DNA of 64,000 bases from Triglochin maritima (lineage: Eukaryota; Streptophyta; Magnoliopsida; Alismatales; Juncaginaceae): contig OY821789.1 in NCBI GenBank assembly GCA_963682175.1, positions 6,014,001 to 6,078,000 on the forward strand, written 5' to 3'. A program made the translations under genes and the position numbers. The notes beneath the pieces were generated by a model, which saw only the letters and a program-made list of their open reading frames with translations, was not told where the DNA came from and did not search any database. Numbering within the stretch: the stretch's first letter is position 1; the number at the start of each line of letters is the position of its first letter. This document shows, piece after piece, positions 1 through 10,200 of the stretch.

Positions 1-139
1 TCTGCGAGAGACGCCTCCCGTATGGTGGAGGCGTCTGTCGGAGACGCCTCCTCTTTGGGGGAGACGTCTGCCGGAGACACCTCCTCTTTGCGGGAGACGT
101 CTGCCGAAGACGTCTCCTCCATCGGGAAGACGTCTCCCG
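1..139. repeat. GC-rich imperfect tandem repeat of about 33 bp
   Basis: About four imperfect units built on GGAGACGCCTCC and GGGAGACGTCTGCC follow one another from the window edge. The block is far more GC-rich than the AT-rich DNA to its right. It runs directly into the inverted repeat at 142-259, so both are probably parts of one element whose left side lies outside the window. Open frames across it simply follow the repeat and are not convincing genes. Confidence 0.7.
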
Positions 140-141
140 CT

Positions 142-259
142 AGTGGTCGGCGTCCGAGGGAGACGCCCCCCGCATGGATCTGGCGTCCTCGGAAGCCGCT
201 CCCCCCATGCGGGGACGCCAGACCCATGCGGGGGGCGTCTCCCTCGGACGCCGACCACT
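142..259. repeat. Perfect 36-bp inverted repeat (GC-rich hairpin)
   Basis: The arms at 142-177 and 224-259 are exact reverse complements. The stem continues after a short interruption, with TCTGGCGTCC pairing with GGACGCCAGA at about 179-188 and 212-221, which leaves a loop of about 23 bases. The left arm starts AGTGGTCGGCGTCC. This looks like the GC-rich foldback part of a DNA transposon. No TSD can be assigned because the left boundary is outside or unclear. Confidence 0.8.
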
Positions 260-1075
260 TTTTTTAATTTTTTTTAAAAAACAAATAAATAAAGTAAGGT
301 TACCGTATACGGGTACACCGGGGGAACTGCTGACTGCTTGCCTGGCCTCCGAGACATTCCTAATCTTCTGTAGTAGGTATAGGAAAAGAAAGTTTTGAAA
401 AAAGAGTGAAATTGTGAGATATATAAGCAAAAATAGGATGAAGGGCAATTTGGTAATTTCAAGGGGCGATTTAAGTAATTTTGGGGCGATGTTTAGCAGT
501 TCAGTAAAAGAAAGATTATTTTGTTTGACAAAAAAATTATCCGCCAACTCGTACTATAAGTAATTCTTGTATTTTGTTTGATTTTTTTGTATTTAGTTTT
601 AATTTTTTTATATTTAGCTTTAATCTTTTGAAATATAACTTTAAAAAATACATCGATTGATTTTTTTTTTGTATTTGACATAATCAAAATGACAAATGTT
701 AACGAAAATATATTGATTTTTGTATTTAACTTTCATCGAAGAATTATCTGCCAAATCCGCATAGTACACCCTTAGCCAACGTGGGTAGTTAGTTTTTTTT
801 ACCCCGCCCCACTTATACACTTACGTTCTACAACAAAATACTATATTTCATTTTCTGTAATCGTTAAATTGTTATTTCTATTAGTGTCGTTGAAAATTTA
901 TGCTTGTTCTATTGATGTTATTATATTTCCATGTTATTGTTTTGGACTTAATAAATTTAATATTTACAAAATCTACCATATATAATATAATAACTTAATA
1001 ATCATTTTATTGTGTCTCTTACATTGTTCTCTTTCTTCTCCGTTCTCTTTGCAAAACCCAGAACGCCACTCTCAA
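260..1075. other. AT-rich stretch, no gene seen
   Basis: T- and A-rich DNA with several poly-T runs and no supported coding region. It probably includes remnants of the element that holds the GC-rich block at its left. Nothing else is recognisable. Confidence 0.5.
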
Positions 1076-1517
1076 GGGCACCCTTAACGGGGGGTGCTCG
1101 CCCGGGCGCCCCTCGGGTGCCCGCCCAGAGCACCCACCCATGCGTTTGCCCGAGCGTTGGGCCTTCCGGGCAGACGCCCGGGGAACCCTCGGGTGGGGGG
1201 CACGTGTCCCCTCCCCATTCGTCCAATTTTTTTCTTTTTGATTTTAAGTATTTAGTGGAGGTTTTGTTATTAATAAATTGTGTATTTGTTATTAATTTGA
1301 GGTAATAAATTTTGGTGTAATTAATTGAATTAATTTTGAAATATATACATTAAATAAACAAATGTAAATCCATATTTAACGCTTAAAATAGAATATATAT
1401 TAATACGACAATATCATAAGAACAATACATTAATAATACTGAAATACGAACTACAACAACTACACAAAATACAAATCAAAAGAAATACAAACCATACAAA
1501 ATACAGACTACAACAAA

Positions 1518-2773
1518 CTACACGTACTGATTCTCTTCTGTCCAAGGGAGGAGCTTATCAATTACTTTTTGATCATTCTCCGTCGGGTTGTCCTTCCTCA
1601 TCAGAGAGTGAAGCATGTCCAACTTAGTTTTTTTTAAATGTCTCTGAAAATTCATTTCCGCTAACTCCTCCTGCTTGGAGAAACCATCTTCTCTGACTTG
1701 GGCGGTGTATCGAAGCTGCGTGCAAGCTCTCTAACATCGATATCGCCTTCGGGGCGTAATTCACTCTTAGCCTTTTTTTGGCATTCATCTCACCTTCTGG
1801 GTGTGTAGACGACCCCGGCGTCAGCTCTTCTGCATCCGAGGGTGATTGCGTCGTGGAGCCATCCGTGGTCTTTCTTTTCCCAAGATTTCCTGACTGGGGA
1901 CTACTTTCATTGTAAAACTCCGGGGACTCCCAGTCAACACGTACGACATTAGCTCCGGATATCACAGACTCCCATTTTAGGTACCTACGCAACATGACCA
2001 AAACATCAAAATAAAGAAATTTAGGCCCATGAGTTTGCTCGTAGATCACGTGCGCTTGCCAGACAACATCGTCGTCATTCTGGCCGCTCCTTTTCCGTCT
2101 TAACGCCTGATAGAAGCACCAAACCCACTTGTTCACAGTAGGTACAATTCTCCTCCACCGTCCTTTTAAGGACTTTGCATTCCTCTCGGGGAGGCTTGTG
2201 CCTTCCACGGAGATGTCGTACACACGTTTCACTTTGACCCACAATGAAGTAGACTTCTGGTTTGTCCTTGTCATCGCATTACAACTGATTTCCATATATG
2301 CAGAGACAAGTCTCTCGTCCTCAGATGTAGTCCACATCTTCAGATTGGCTTTGGCGGTTTGGACTCGCTTGCGGCGGCGTCGCTGTGGAGGTGGTGATGG
2401 TGGTGTGGCGGTGTGTCGTGGTGGGGACTCATTATCGTCGTGACCCTCTTCTTCATTGTCCGCCATACTCGGACTACTTGGTTGAGACATGTGTCGGCTA
2501 AACATCTGGAATTGTAGTTGATTATGTGGGAATGATGGTGCATATTGAGAGAATTGTGGGAAATGATGAATTTTGGTCTGGTTGTGCGTAGTGGGAGAAT
2601 TGTGGGAATGATGAGTTTTGGTCCGGTGGTGGGAATGGTGGTGCGTAGTGGGAGAAGTCTGGTTGTTGGAATGATTGTTGGTAAAATGGACGTGAGAGGT
2701 ATCCTTGTGGATAGCGTGGACGCGGATTTGATTGTGGACGATGGGGGGAACAGTTGTAATATGGAGAAGACAT
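1518..2773 (-). pseudogene. Harbinger ORF1, Myb/trihelix-like DNA-binding protein, frameshifted
   Basis: The minus-strand frame starts at ATG 2773 (MSSPYYNCSPHRP) with a Pro/Gln/Ser-rich leader. It then gives a SANT/trihelix-like region with W-T-T-S-E-D-E-R, a SLWVKVKRVYD helix, SLKGRWRRI and a W-V-W-C-F-Y-Q-A motif, then a Lys/Arg-rich tail ending in TAG at 1518-1520. This is the partner protein of PIF/Harbinger transposases, thought to help bind the element's ends and import the transposase. The reading frame is broken twice: between about 2505 and 2600 in the leader, and at the 8-T run near 1627-1635 close to the C terminus. The same protein, also broken, is found at 49551-50744. Either true decay or homopolymer sequencing errors could explain the shifts. 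Confidence 0.75.
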
Positions 2774-2880
2774 TGTAACGTTGTGTTTTGTTTTAGTTAG
2801 CAACAATTAGGATGGATTGTGGAAAAGATATGAGATGTAAGTTGTGTTTTATGTAAGGTATATATATAGAGAAAAATATA

Positions 2881-3050
2881 CACTGTGCAGTCACGCGAAT
2901 TACTTTTCACGCACGCGTATACTGTGCATTCACGCGAACTACTTTTCTTTCACGCGTATATTGTGCAATCACACAGATTACTTTTCACGTACACGTATAC
3001 TGTACATTTACGCGTAAACTGTGCATTCACGAAGGTACTGTGTATTCACA
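2881..3050. repeat. Subterminal tandem repeat, about 39 bp
   Basis: Three good units and further partial ones share ACTGTGCATTCACGCG, then ACTTTTC, then CACGCGTAT. They lie just upstream of ORF1 inside the Harbinger derivative. The full Harbinger element has a different 72-bp array in the equivalent place, also with an ACGCGCATACTGT core. Confidence 0.75.
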
Positions 3051-3545
3051 CGCGTTTCAAATATTCAAATTTCAAATATTTCATTTTTTGTGGTTTAATA
3101 ATGATTAATATTATTAATTATTAATTATTAATGTTAATTAATTAAAATAAAAATTAATTATTTATTGAATTAGAATTATATAAAATGTAATTTGTTAAAT
3201 GTTGTGTGATAATTAAAATTGTTAATTAAGAAATGATGTCGAAGAAAAAGAGTGTATGGTGGGTGGGGTAGAACGGACATGATTAAGGAGTACTCTTGCG
3301 TGGGTTGAGTGAGCTGACGTGACATAGATAAAAACTGACGTGAGAGAGAGAATGTAGGACGCCCCGACTACCGACGTTGTTATTTGTACTCTCAAGTCTC
3401 ACCACCCAACAAAGTCAATATCACAAAAAAAAAAAAAAAATCCAACATTCGCTGAGAAACACAAAACAAACAGCAACATAGACCAACTTCCCGAACCCAA
3501 TTCTTCTTGAGCAGAGAAAGACAAGGTAAACAGCCGAATCAACCC

Positions 3546-3770
3546 CTAACATGGCAACAACATCTCCTCCTCCTTGGCCCCAACGGCCTCCTTAACCCAC
3601 GCAAAAGGGTTCCTCAACCCCTTCCCATCCCACGTCTCCAAACCCTTGAAAATCCTACTCGGGTAGTACACCACCTTGTTCCCTCCGGCCACCTCGACAG
3701 CCACGCGAACACCAGCAGGACCACCACGAATATCACGAACGAAGTCCCCCAGGAGCGAACTTAAATCCAT
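3546..3770 (-). CDS. Unrecognised ORF, possible first exon of a truncated host gene
   Basis: 74 codons starting at 3770. The composition is protein-like rather than repeat-like: an amphipathic N terminus (MDLSSLLGDFVRDIRGG), then G-V-R-V-A-V-E-V, Y-Y-P-S-R-I-F-K-G-L-E-T-W-D and N-P-F-A-W-V-K-E-A-V. I do not recognise the family. The frame stops at 3546, and a possible splice donor (GTTTACC) lies just after it. The Harbinger derivative ends only about 150 bp further downstream, so the rest of a gene may have been separated by it. It could equally be a chance ORF. Confidence 0.3.
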   Translation of the reverse strand: MDLSSLLGDFVRDIRGGPAGVRVAVEVAGGNKVVYYPSRIFKGLETWDGKGLRNPFAWVKEAVGAKEEEMLLPC

Positions 3771-3960
3771 TTTTGAGGTTTGGGTTTGGTGGGGTTTGGG
3801 TTTGATTTGAATTTGGATGTGGATTTCGTTTGTTTTGGATTGGATTTAGGTTTGTATTTGGTTTGTGATTTGATTTGGATTTGGATTGGTTTGTGATTTG
3901 ATTTGGATTTGGCGCGAAAAAAAAAGGAGAGCTCGAACAAGAGAGGGGAGACTGGGAGAG

Positions 3961-4365
3961 TAGGGGTGCAATGGTTAGGCGGAATTCGTAAAATCAAGCT
4001 CGATAAGGTGGTATCGAATTAGGATAAAACGGATATGGATCGGATCTAATTATTCAATTTCATAATTGACTCGGTTTTGATTCTAGCTACTGAATTTGGA
4101 TACATAATCGAGATATTATTAAAATAAAAAATTAACCCTAAAATGTTGTTGTAAAAAATGAAAAAAAGCATGGTAAAATTTTACGGGTTTGGTACTAGAT
4201 ATGGTTCTAAGCATCCATGATCTCACCGGATTCAGTTCTAGCCTTCTAGGTATCCAAGTTGGGAACTGTGCCGGATCCATTTCGGTTCTAGGTACCCAAA
4301 TAGAATTCAGAACAATTTCTAGTTCTCCCAGTACCTGAAGCGGAACCGATCCATTGATATCCCTA
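3961..4365. mobile_element. Possible hAT-like miniature element
   Basis: The left end reads TAGGGGTGCAATGG. The right end, reversed, reads TAGGGATATCAATGG, close to hAT-type termini (consensus CAGGGGTGTCAA). The interior has repeated GGTTCTAGGTACCCAA-like motifs, common in nonautonomous hAT elements. The flanking eight bases (TGGGAGAG and GGAAAGAA) match only loosely, so the TSD is not proven. Confidence 0.45.
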
Positions 4366-5649
4366 GGAAAGAAGTAGGGAGAACAAATCCAAGCAAAGAT
4401 AGAACATAAGATGGATAAAAGAGGTAAATAATGTTTATTAAATTATTTAGGGAATATGTCATAAAATTTACAAACTATAAAGAGTTGAAAGTTATTTAGA
4501 TTACTTGAGAGTGATTTTGAAAATTCTACAATTAAATATTATTTTAATATTTTTATTAGTGTGGAGTAAAAATTATAAATATTACTATTAAAATATTAAT
4601 TTTATTAAATCCATTAATGGAACATTACGTTAACAAAAAAATATTATCAGAGTGACATACGTGAAAAAATAATGACATCGTCAGAATGTGCCTAACTTTT
4701 CAGTGGCACGAATAAAAATAACAATGTAATGATGATTGAAAAACACAAAATATATTATTGAAAAACACAAAACATTTTTGAAAGAAAAGTTAGAATAAGA
4801 TAGAATACATATATTGTACATTATTTTTCTTTGGAATAAAAACAGTTGTGCTTTGTGCATAATAAAAGCAATGCATACCTTTTTTATTTTTGAAAACTAT
4901 GAAATCTGATGTTGTCAATTAAACCAGTATTAATGTTTTTTTCCTTGCTTTTCGTACTCAATTTGAACTTCATGATGCAATCTGACCTGAGTGTTTTGAA
5001 ATCAAAATTCATGTGATAATTGTAAGTCTTTAGAAGACGTATTAATAAGAGAATACACACGCTTTCATGAAATGATTTTTATATCTCACGATATATTCCT
5101 TGCTTGTGCCATGCAATGCAAATTCCTCGAGCAAAACATCATTCCGACATGAATGCCCATTATATTATTATTAGCAAAGCATGTTCTTCTATTTTCGTGC
5201 TAAACATAAACCAAAACTCAGGAGGTTAGGTTAGGTATGATAATATTTCCTCACAATAAAATTTATATAATATACATAAATGAGGCTGTAAGAGAGGTAT
5301 AATTACAGCGTCATTTGCAAATCTGTCCCTAAACAAATTGTAATATTCCTAAGCTATCCCTACGAAGTTTTTTTATGTAATTATAACGCGAGAATTTATA
5401 AAATTTCACATCATATCGGACTCATTCCACGATATTTTATCCAAATAAATGTCATCTTATTGAAGCATGTTCGTCCTTCTCACTTTGTGTAAATAAAAAT
5501 CCAAATAAATGTATTAGCTACTTAACGAGGATGGAGGTGAAATCGTACTACTTAAAAGTTGCAATTACGTTTGTGAACTTTTCTTTAGGTTTGAAAGAAG
5601 AATAAAGATCAAGAACATATGGTTAATTTCAAAAACAAGTTAGTTCACT

Positions 5650-5690
<41 letters not shown>

Positions 5691-6980
5691 TTTCCATAAG
5701 TAACTAATACACAATCTTTGTTCCCTTGTGATTTTGTAGATACTGAAAGGTATGAATTACTTCAACTAAGTAATGAGTTAATTAAGTTCGATGTTTACGG
5801 TATGCTACCTAACCTAAATAAGTCACTTTTCTAAATTTGCATATCAAGTTGCTTTTTCCATTCTAAGCTATGTGTGCAGCAATATTATTGTCATTATTAA
5901 ACGAAAATACAGAAGAAAAGTGGATAATACGCTTGCCAATGTTCACTTTGATATTATCTCTAGAAAATTTTGAGTTGTTGTAAAGGAACTTTCTAAGAGT
6001 AAAGGAGACCCACGTTGATGTGATTAATTATCATTTATATCATTATATAAAAACGTTCGTAAGAAATATACACATTTCTCGATGATTGATTGTGACATGA
6101 TGCATAAAGACGATCCTGAGGATCAATGATCATGTCGAGGAGAAGACATCAAACTGTATTGGACTTTATGAACAAGAATATTTTTAAGACAAGACTTGTG
6201 CATATCTACCTGTTTGGATATCTTTTTACACATTTTTATCGCAAATAATAACGAGTGATATTGAAAATGTAAAGAATAATTGTCCGACGAGTTTACGTCT
6301 ACGGTATATTAGTTGAAGACTTTACGTCTACGGTATTAATCAAAAGTCAACAATGAAAATGTCAAATGTAATTTCTACACGAATATACAGGGACTCTTCA
6401 AAAAATTACCTCCCTAAACATATGATTTTTAAATATTATTTTCATAATACCCTTAAGTAAAAAAACGTTTAAATTTATCTTACTTCAAAAACAAAGTTAG
6501 TTCTTGTATTGCAATTTGCTGATTTGAATAAGAGTAGTGCTAATAGGGAATTTTGATGACATATGTTTTCTCAGTTAGGGAAGATCACTTTGTGTTCGCA
6601 ACTGCAATGTAATGAAAATAATCTCTTAAAACATAGTAGACTCAATTCTAGTTTTGGAAAGAATTGACAGATACATTGATGTAAACACAACCCTCAAATA
6701 TATTCTAATAGACATTGGTATATTATGGTGCACAAAATGACTCCTACAAACTTGTGCAAAAAAAATAAAACTAACACAATATAATAGATCATCCTTGCAA
6801 CAATGCAACAATATACTCTTCCTTGAAGTTTGTCTTATTTAACGAAATCAGCTTACCTTTAATCCAATTTTGGAACTACAAAAAAAACAAACGGTGAGGC
6901 AGCAAATTCCGGAAAGGACAAGGTGGAATGTGAAAAAGGCCCACTTAAACACACTCCTCTCCTGAGATTGAGCAGAGAAG
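4366..6980. other. AT-rich intergenic stretch upstream of the QWRF gene
   Basis: No coding region, RNA gene or clear mobile element is visible. The only striking object is the C tract at 5651-5690. Short frames near 6626-6811 are not supported by any motif. Confidence 0.5.
5651..5690. repeat. Homopolymer run of 40 C
   Basis: Forty consecutive C in AT-rich DNA, with no flanking similarity to the second long C run at 35805-35849. Such runs could form i-motif or G-quadruplex structures, but they are also a classic place for assembly or sequencing error, so the true length is uncertain. Confidence 0.9.
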
Positions 6981-6989
6981 GCCCATTTA

Positions 6990-7025
6990 TAACCGTTATA
7001 CTCTCTCTCTCTCTCTCTCTCTCTA
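6990..7025 (+). promoter_or_regulatory. MSA-like element and CT microsatellite upstream of the QWRF gene
   Basis: On the minus strand 6990-7000 reads TATAACGGTTA, close to the MSA consensus YCYAACGGYYA bound by three-repeat MYB factors in G2/M genes. It is followed by a run of CT dinucleotides (7001-7024), common in plant core promoters and 5' leaders. It lies about 200 bp before the ATG. Mitotic expression would suit a microtubule protein, but this regulation is inferred. Confidence 0.4.
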
Positions 7026-7200
7026 AAAACAAAACGCGCACACAAACACACACTCTCTCTCTCTCCTCCCTTTCGCTTAACAAAGCAGCAAAAACGCCAC
7101 ACCACCTCAAAAACCCCCCAAACCAAACCCACTCCACACCACCACCAACTTCATCCAACCGTCCATCTCCGATGTGATCCCATCCCCACCGTCCACCACC

Positions 7201-10200
7201 ATGGTCGCCGCCCTCCGCTCCCCTTCTCCCAATCCCAAGTCGTCCCCGTCCCCGACCACTCGCCCTCCTCTCACCCCGTCCGAGTCCAATGACCCCACCT
7301 CCCGTCGCCGCCCCTCCCCAAATCCCTCCACGGCTTCCTCTTCCCGTCGCTTCCCTTCCCCTCTCCTTCGATCCGACCCCAAACGGGCCGTCTCCGTTGA
7401 CCGGACCCGACCCGACCTACCCGAGATCCCGACGGTCAAATCCCTCACCACCACCACCCGTAGCCTCTCCGTCTCCTTCCAGGGCGAGTCCTTCTTCTAC
7501 CGGACCAGCAAGGCTAAAGCCTCTAACCCTAGCCCCGCTCGCCGCTATACGCCGGAGCGCCGCCGTCCCGCCGCCTCTACCCCTCTTCGTCCCACCGACG
7601 CCGACCTTCATCCAGAGAACGCGCACCGCTGGCCCCGCAGCGCCGGGAAGGATCCCAATGTGTTCTCCTCCGTCCGGTTGCTTCCCCACTCGATTGTGTT
7701 TGAAGAAGGGAGACGGGTGTCGTTTGACGCCGCGGCGGATCTGTCGGCGTCGTCGGATAGTGACAGTGTTTCGTCCGGGAGTAATTCGGGAATGCAGCGG
7801 GATTCGGGGTTCGTGGCAAGGTCGAGGGGGTTGCCGAGGGGGATTAGCGTGCCGGCGAGGTTTCTCCAGGAGACAAGTAGGCAACATAGTAGGAAGTCGT
7901 TGGATCAGGGGGCGGTTTACTCATCCCCGTCCGCTCGGGCTGGTGTTGGGACGAGTTTGTCGCCGAGGATGGCTGCTTCGCCGCTTCGTGGGCCGATTAG
8001 ACCTGCTTCACCGTCACGAGTTGCAGCTTCACCGGGGAGGGTTATGGCTAGTCCTTCAAGGATGAGGAATGGTGGTGGTGCATCTTTGGGTGCTTCGCCG
8101 GTCGGTGTGCCCGGGCTCGCCCCTTCGATTATTAGCTTTGCAGCTGAGGTTCGTAGGGCGAAGAAAGGGGAGAATCGGATTGAGGAAGCACATCTCTTGA
8201 GGTTGTTGCATAATCGGCATCTGCAGTGGCGGTTCATTAATGCCAGAACTGATGCTGCCATGATGGTGCACAGGTTGACGGCAGAGGTAAAAAAAAACTT
8301 CTTAACCAGATTATGCATTGCCTTTTTGGCCGTTGTGCTAAGGAGTTAGAGACCATATGTTTGCTCTGGTGGTTGTGTAGTTAGGATCTAGTCACTTAGT
8401 AGTTCGTAACTGCTTTTTTGACATTTCCTAGAGGCATTTAGATTCATTCTAATCATGCTATCGTGATCTAGAATTCTTCGGTGAGCTACCTTGCCATCTA
8501 ATTCTGTTGCTTTACTCAATTGCTTTAGTCCTTTTTCAATTGCTGTGGATTTTATTTCTCTGACACTGTCTTGTAATTGATGGGGAAATCTGGACTGACA
8601 TGCATGGATGTCAAATTTTGATTTTCATATGTTTTTGTGCGAAGAAGCTGCCTTTATTGATTCAAGTGAATTGTAGTAGATAAATTTTCTAGCACTTAGA
8701 GTTGACGAACTTCTGTTGGAGATGGTACTGGTTCAGAAATTCTCTAGAAAAGGAATTCGTTGGTTAACTAGTTGTAAAATTATCATGGTGGTTTGTCGTG
8801 ACACTCTTGACTGAGCAGTTATAGCAAGGTTGTTTGGATTTAAGGGGAGCACCTTCAATTCATGAATAAGATAGTTTTTTTTATAAAAACAAGATGGTTG
8901 CTTGCCTTAGTATACATTTCATGGAACCTAAATATACTTGAACAAAATGGTTTGTAAACTCCCTCTAGCTTTCAATTTTGAGACTATTTGTTTGATCTTG
9001 TCATCGAAAGTGAAAGAAAAGTCATTGTTGACAACTTGTCATTCTGTGACTTGAATAGTGAGCATGACTTTTCAGTGTAAAACTTCTCAGGTTCAGCTCT
9101 GACTTTGTGATTTAGGTATCATCTCACCCCAATGACGTATGTCATTGCTCGTATAGTATCATAAGTTCATTGATTCAATGTCATCACCAATGTCATTATT
9201 GGTAATCATTGTCAATGTTTTGAAGGCTGCTAAGTCATGTTTAATGAACCTGGGCTAATAAAGGAAAGTAGCGGAGAATGCTCATTACCATAAACCACTA
9301 AAGAATTTTATAGAAAACGTGCTTACAGGATGATCCAAAATAACCACTTGCCATTTAGGTCTACAAACTCTAAAAGCTGAACTGAAATGTTAGTATCTTT
9401 AGAAATATCAAAATACAAGAAGATGCTTAGCAACGTAAATGTACAACTTAGGTTAGTGTAGGAATTGATGTTAGACAAGAGAGTGAATCTTCATGGATGT
9501 ACCGTCAATGCCTTTGTTATGAGTACTTTGGCACCTGCCCCCCGAAGCGAATAAACTAATATCCTTCTACCTACATCCACTGTATTCTTGCTAGTGCGGG
9601 TTGCTTTTCATGCCCAGCCGTAAATGTGAAAGTGTTTTTCTTTTGATCCAAATAAAAAAAACCATGGTCTGCAAAAGAGAGACAACAAACTACTTTCATC
9701 AATATGTTAAAGGATAGGTGGGAAGCAAATGGAAATATCCGATTAAGCATGAAAAATAGAAATTTCCGATTAAGCATGAGTTGCAAGAAAATTAGCTTCA
9801 GAAAATATATTAGGTTGCCTCATCTTAACATGTCTACTTAGAGTAAGGTTCTTGCAAACTAACAAAATAAATCTTTGCCCATTGCTTCCCATTTTTGTGG
9901 CTTTCAGTGCTAATTTGCTGCATTCATTTTTGATTCTTCGTGTTATCATAATTTAATTTCCAGTGGGTAAGGTTTTGGTTAGTCTGTCCAAATTTAGAGC
10001 TTAGCTGATCCACATTGTATTCCTTTCTTTACAAGTTGAGGAAATTTAGTTATTATACCCAGACATTAGCATGGTGAAAATTGGTTCATAGCCCAAAGGT
10101 TTTGAAAATATTTCAACTATGGCGGAAGTAATTACCGAAAGATCATGTTACTACATCTGACCTTTATTTATTGCTTATAAGGGAGTCAGTGACTTTCTCT

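Larger units (their letters stand above)
1076..3391. mobile_element. PIF/Harbinger derivative carrying ORF1 only
   Basis: The left end (GGGCACCCTTAAC, followed by a GC-rich block to about 1225) matches the right end of the element at 58864-59975 read in reverse. The right end (reverse complement GAGTACAAATAAC, then GGGGCGTCCTACATTCTC and CACGTCAG) matches the terminal repeat of the full Harbinger at 36794-51477. TCAAG occurs at both junctions (1072-1076 and 3392-3396), which fits a 3-bp TSD of TCA. The 2.3-kb body holds a decayed Myb-like ORF1 on the minus strand and no transposase, so the element depends on others to move. The exact ends are uncertain by one or two bases. Confidence 0.75.

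Noticed and set aside
7289..8065. 258-codon frame overlapping QWRF exon 1
   Set aside because: Shadow of the GC-rich first exon in another frame. The QWRF motif and splice phases fix the real frame.
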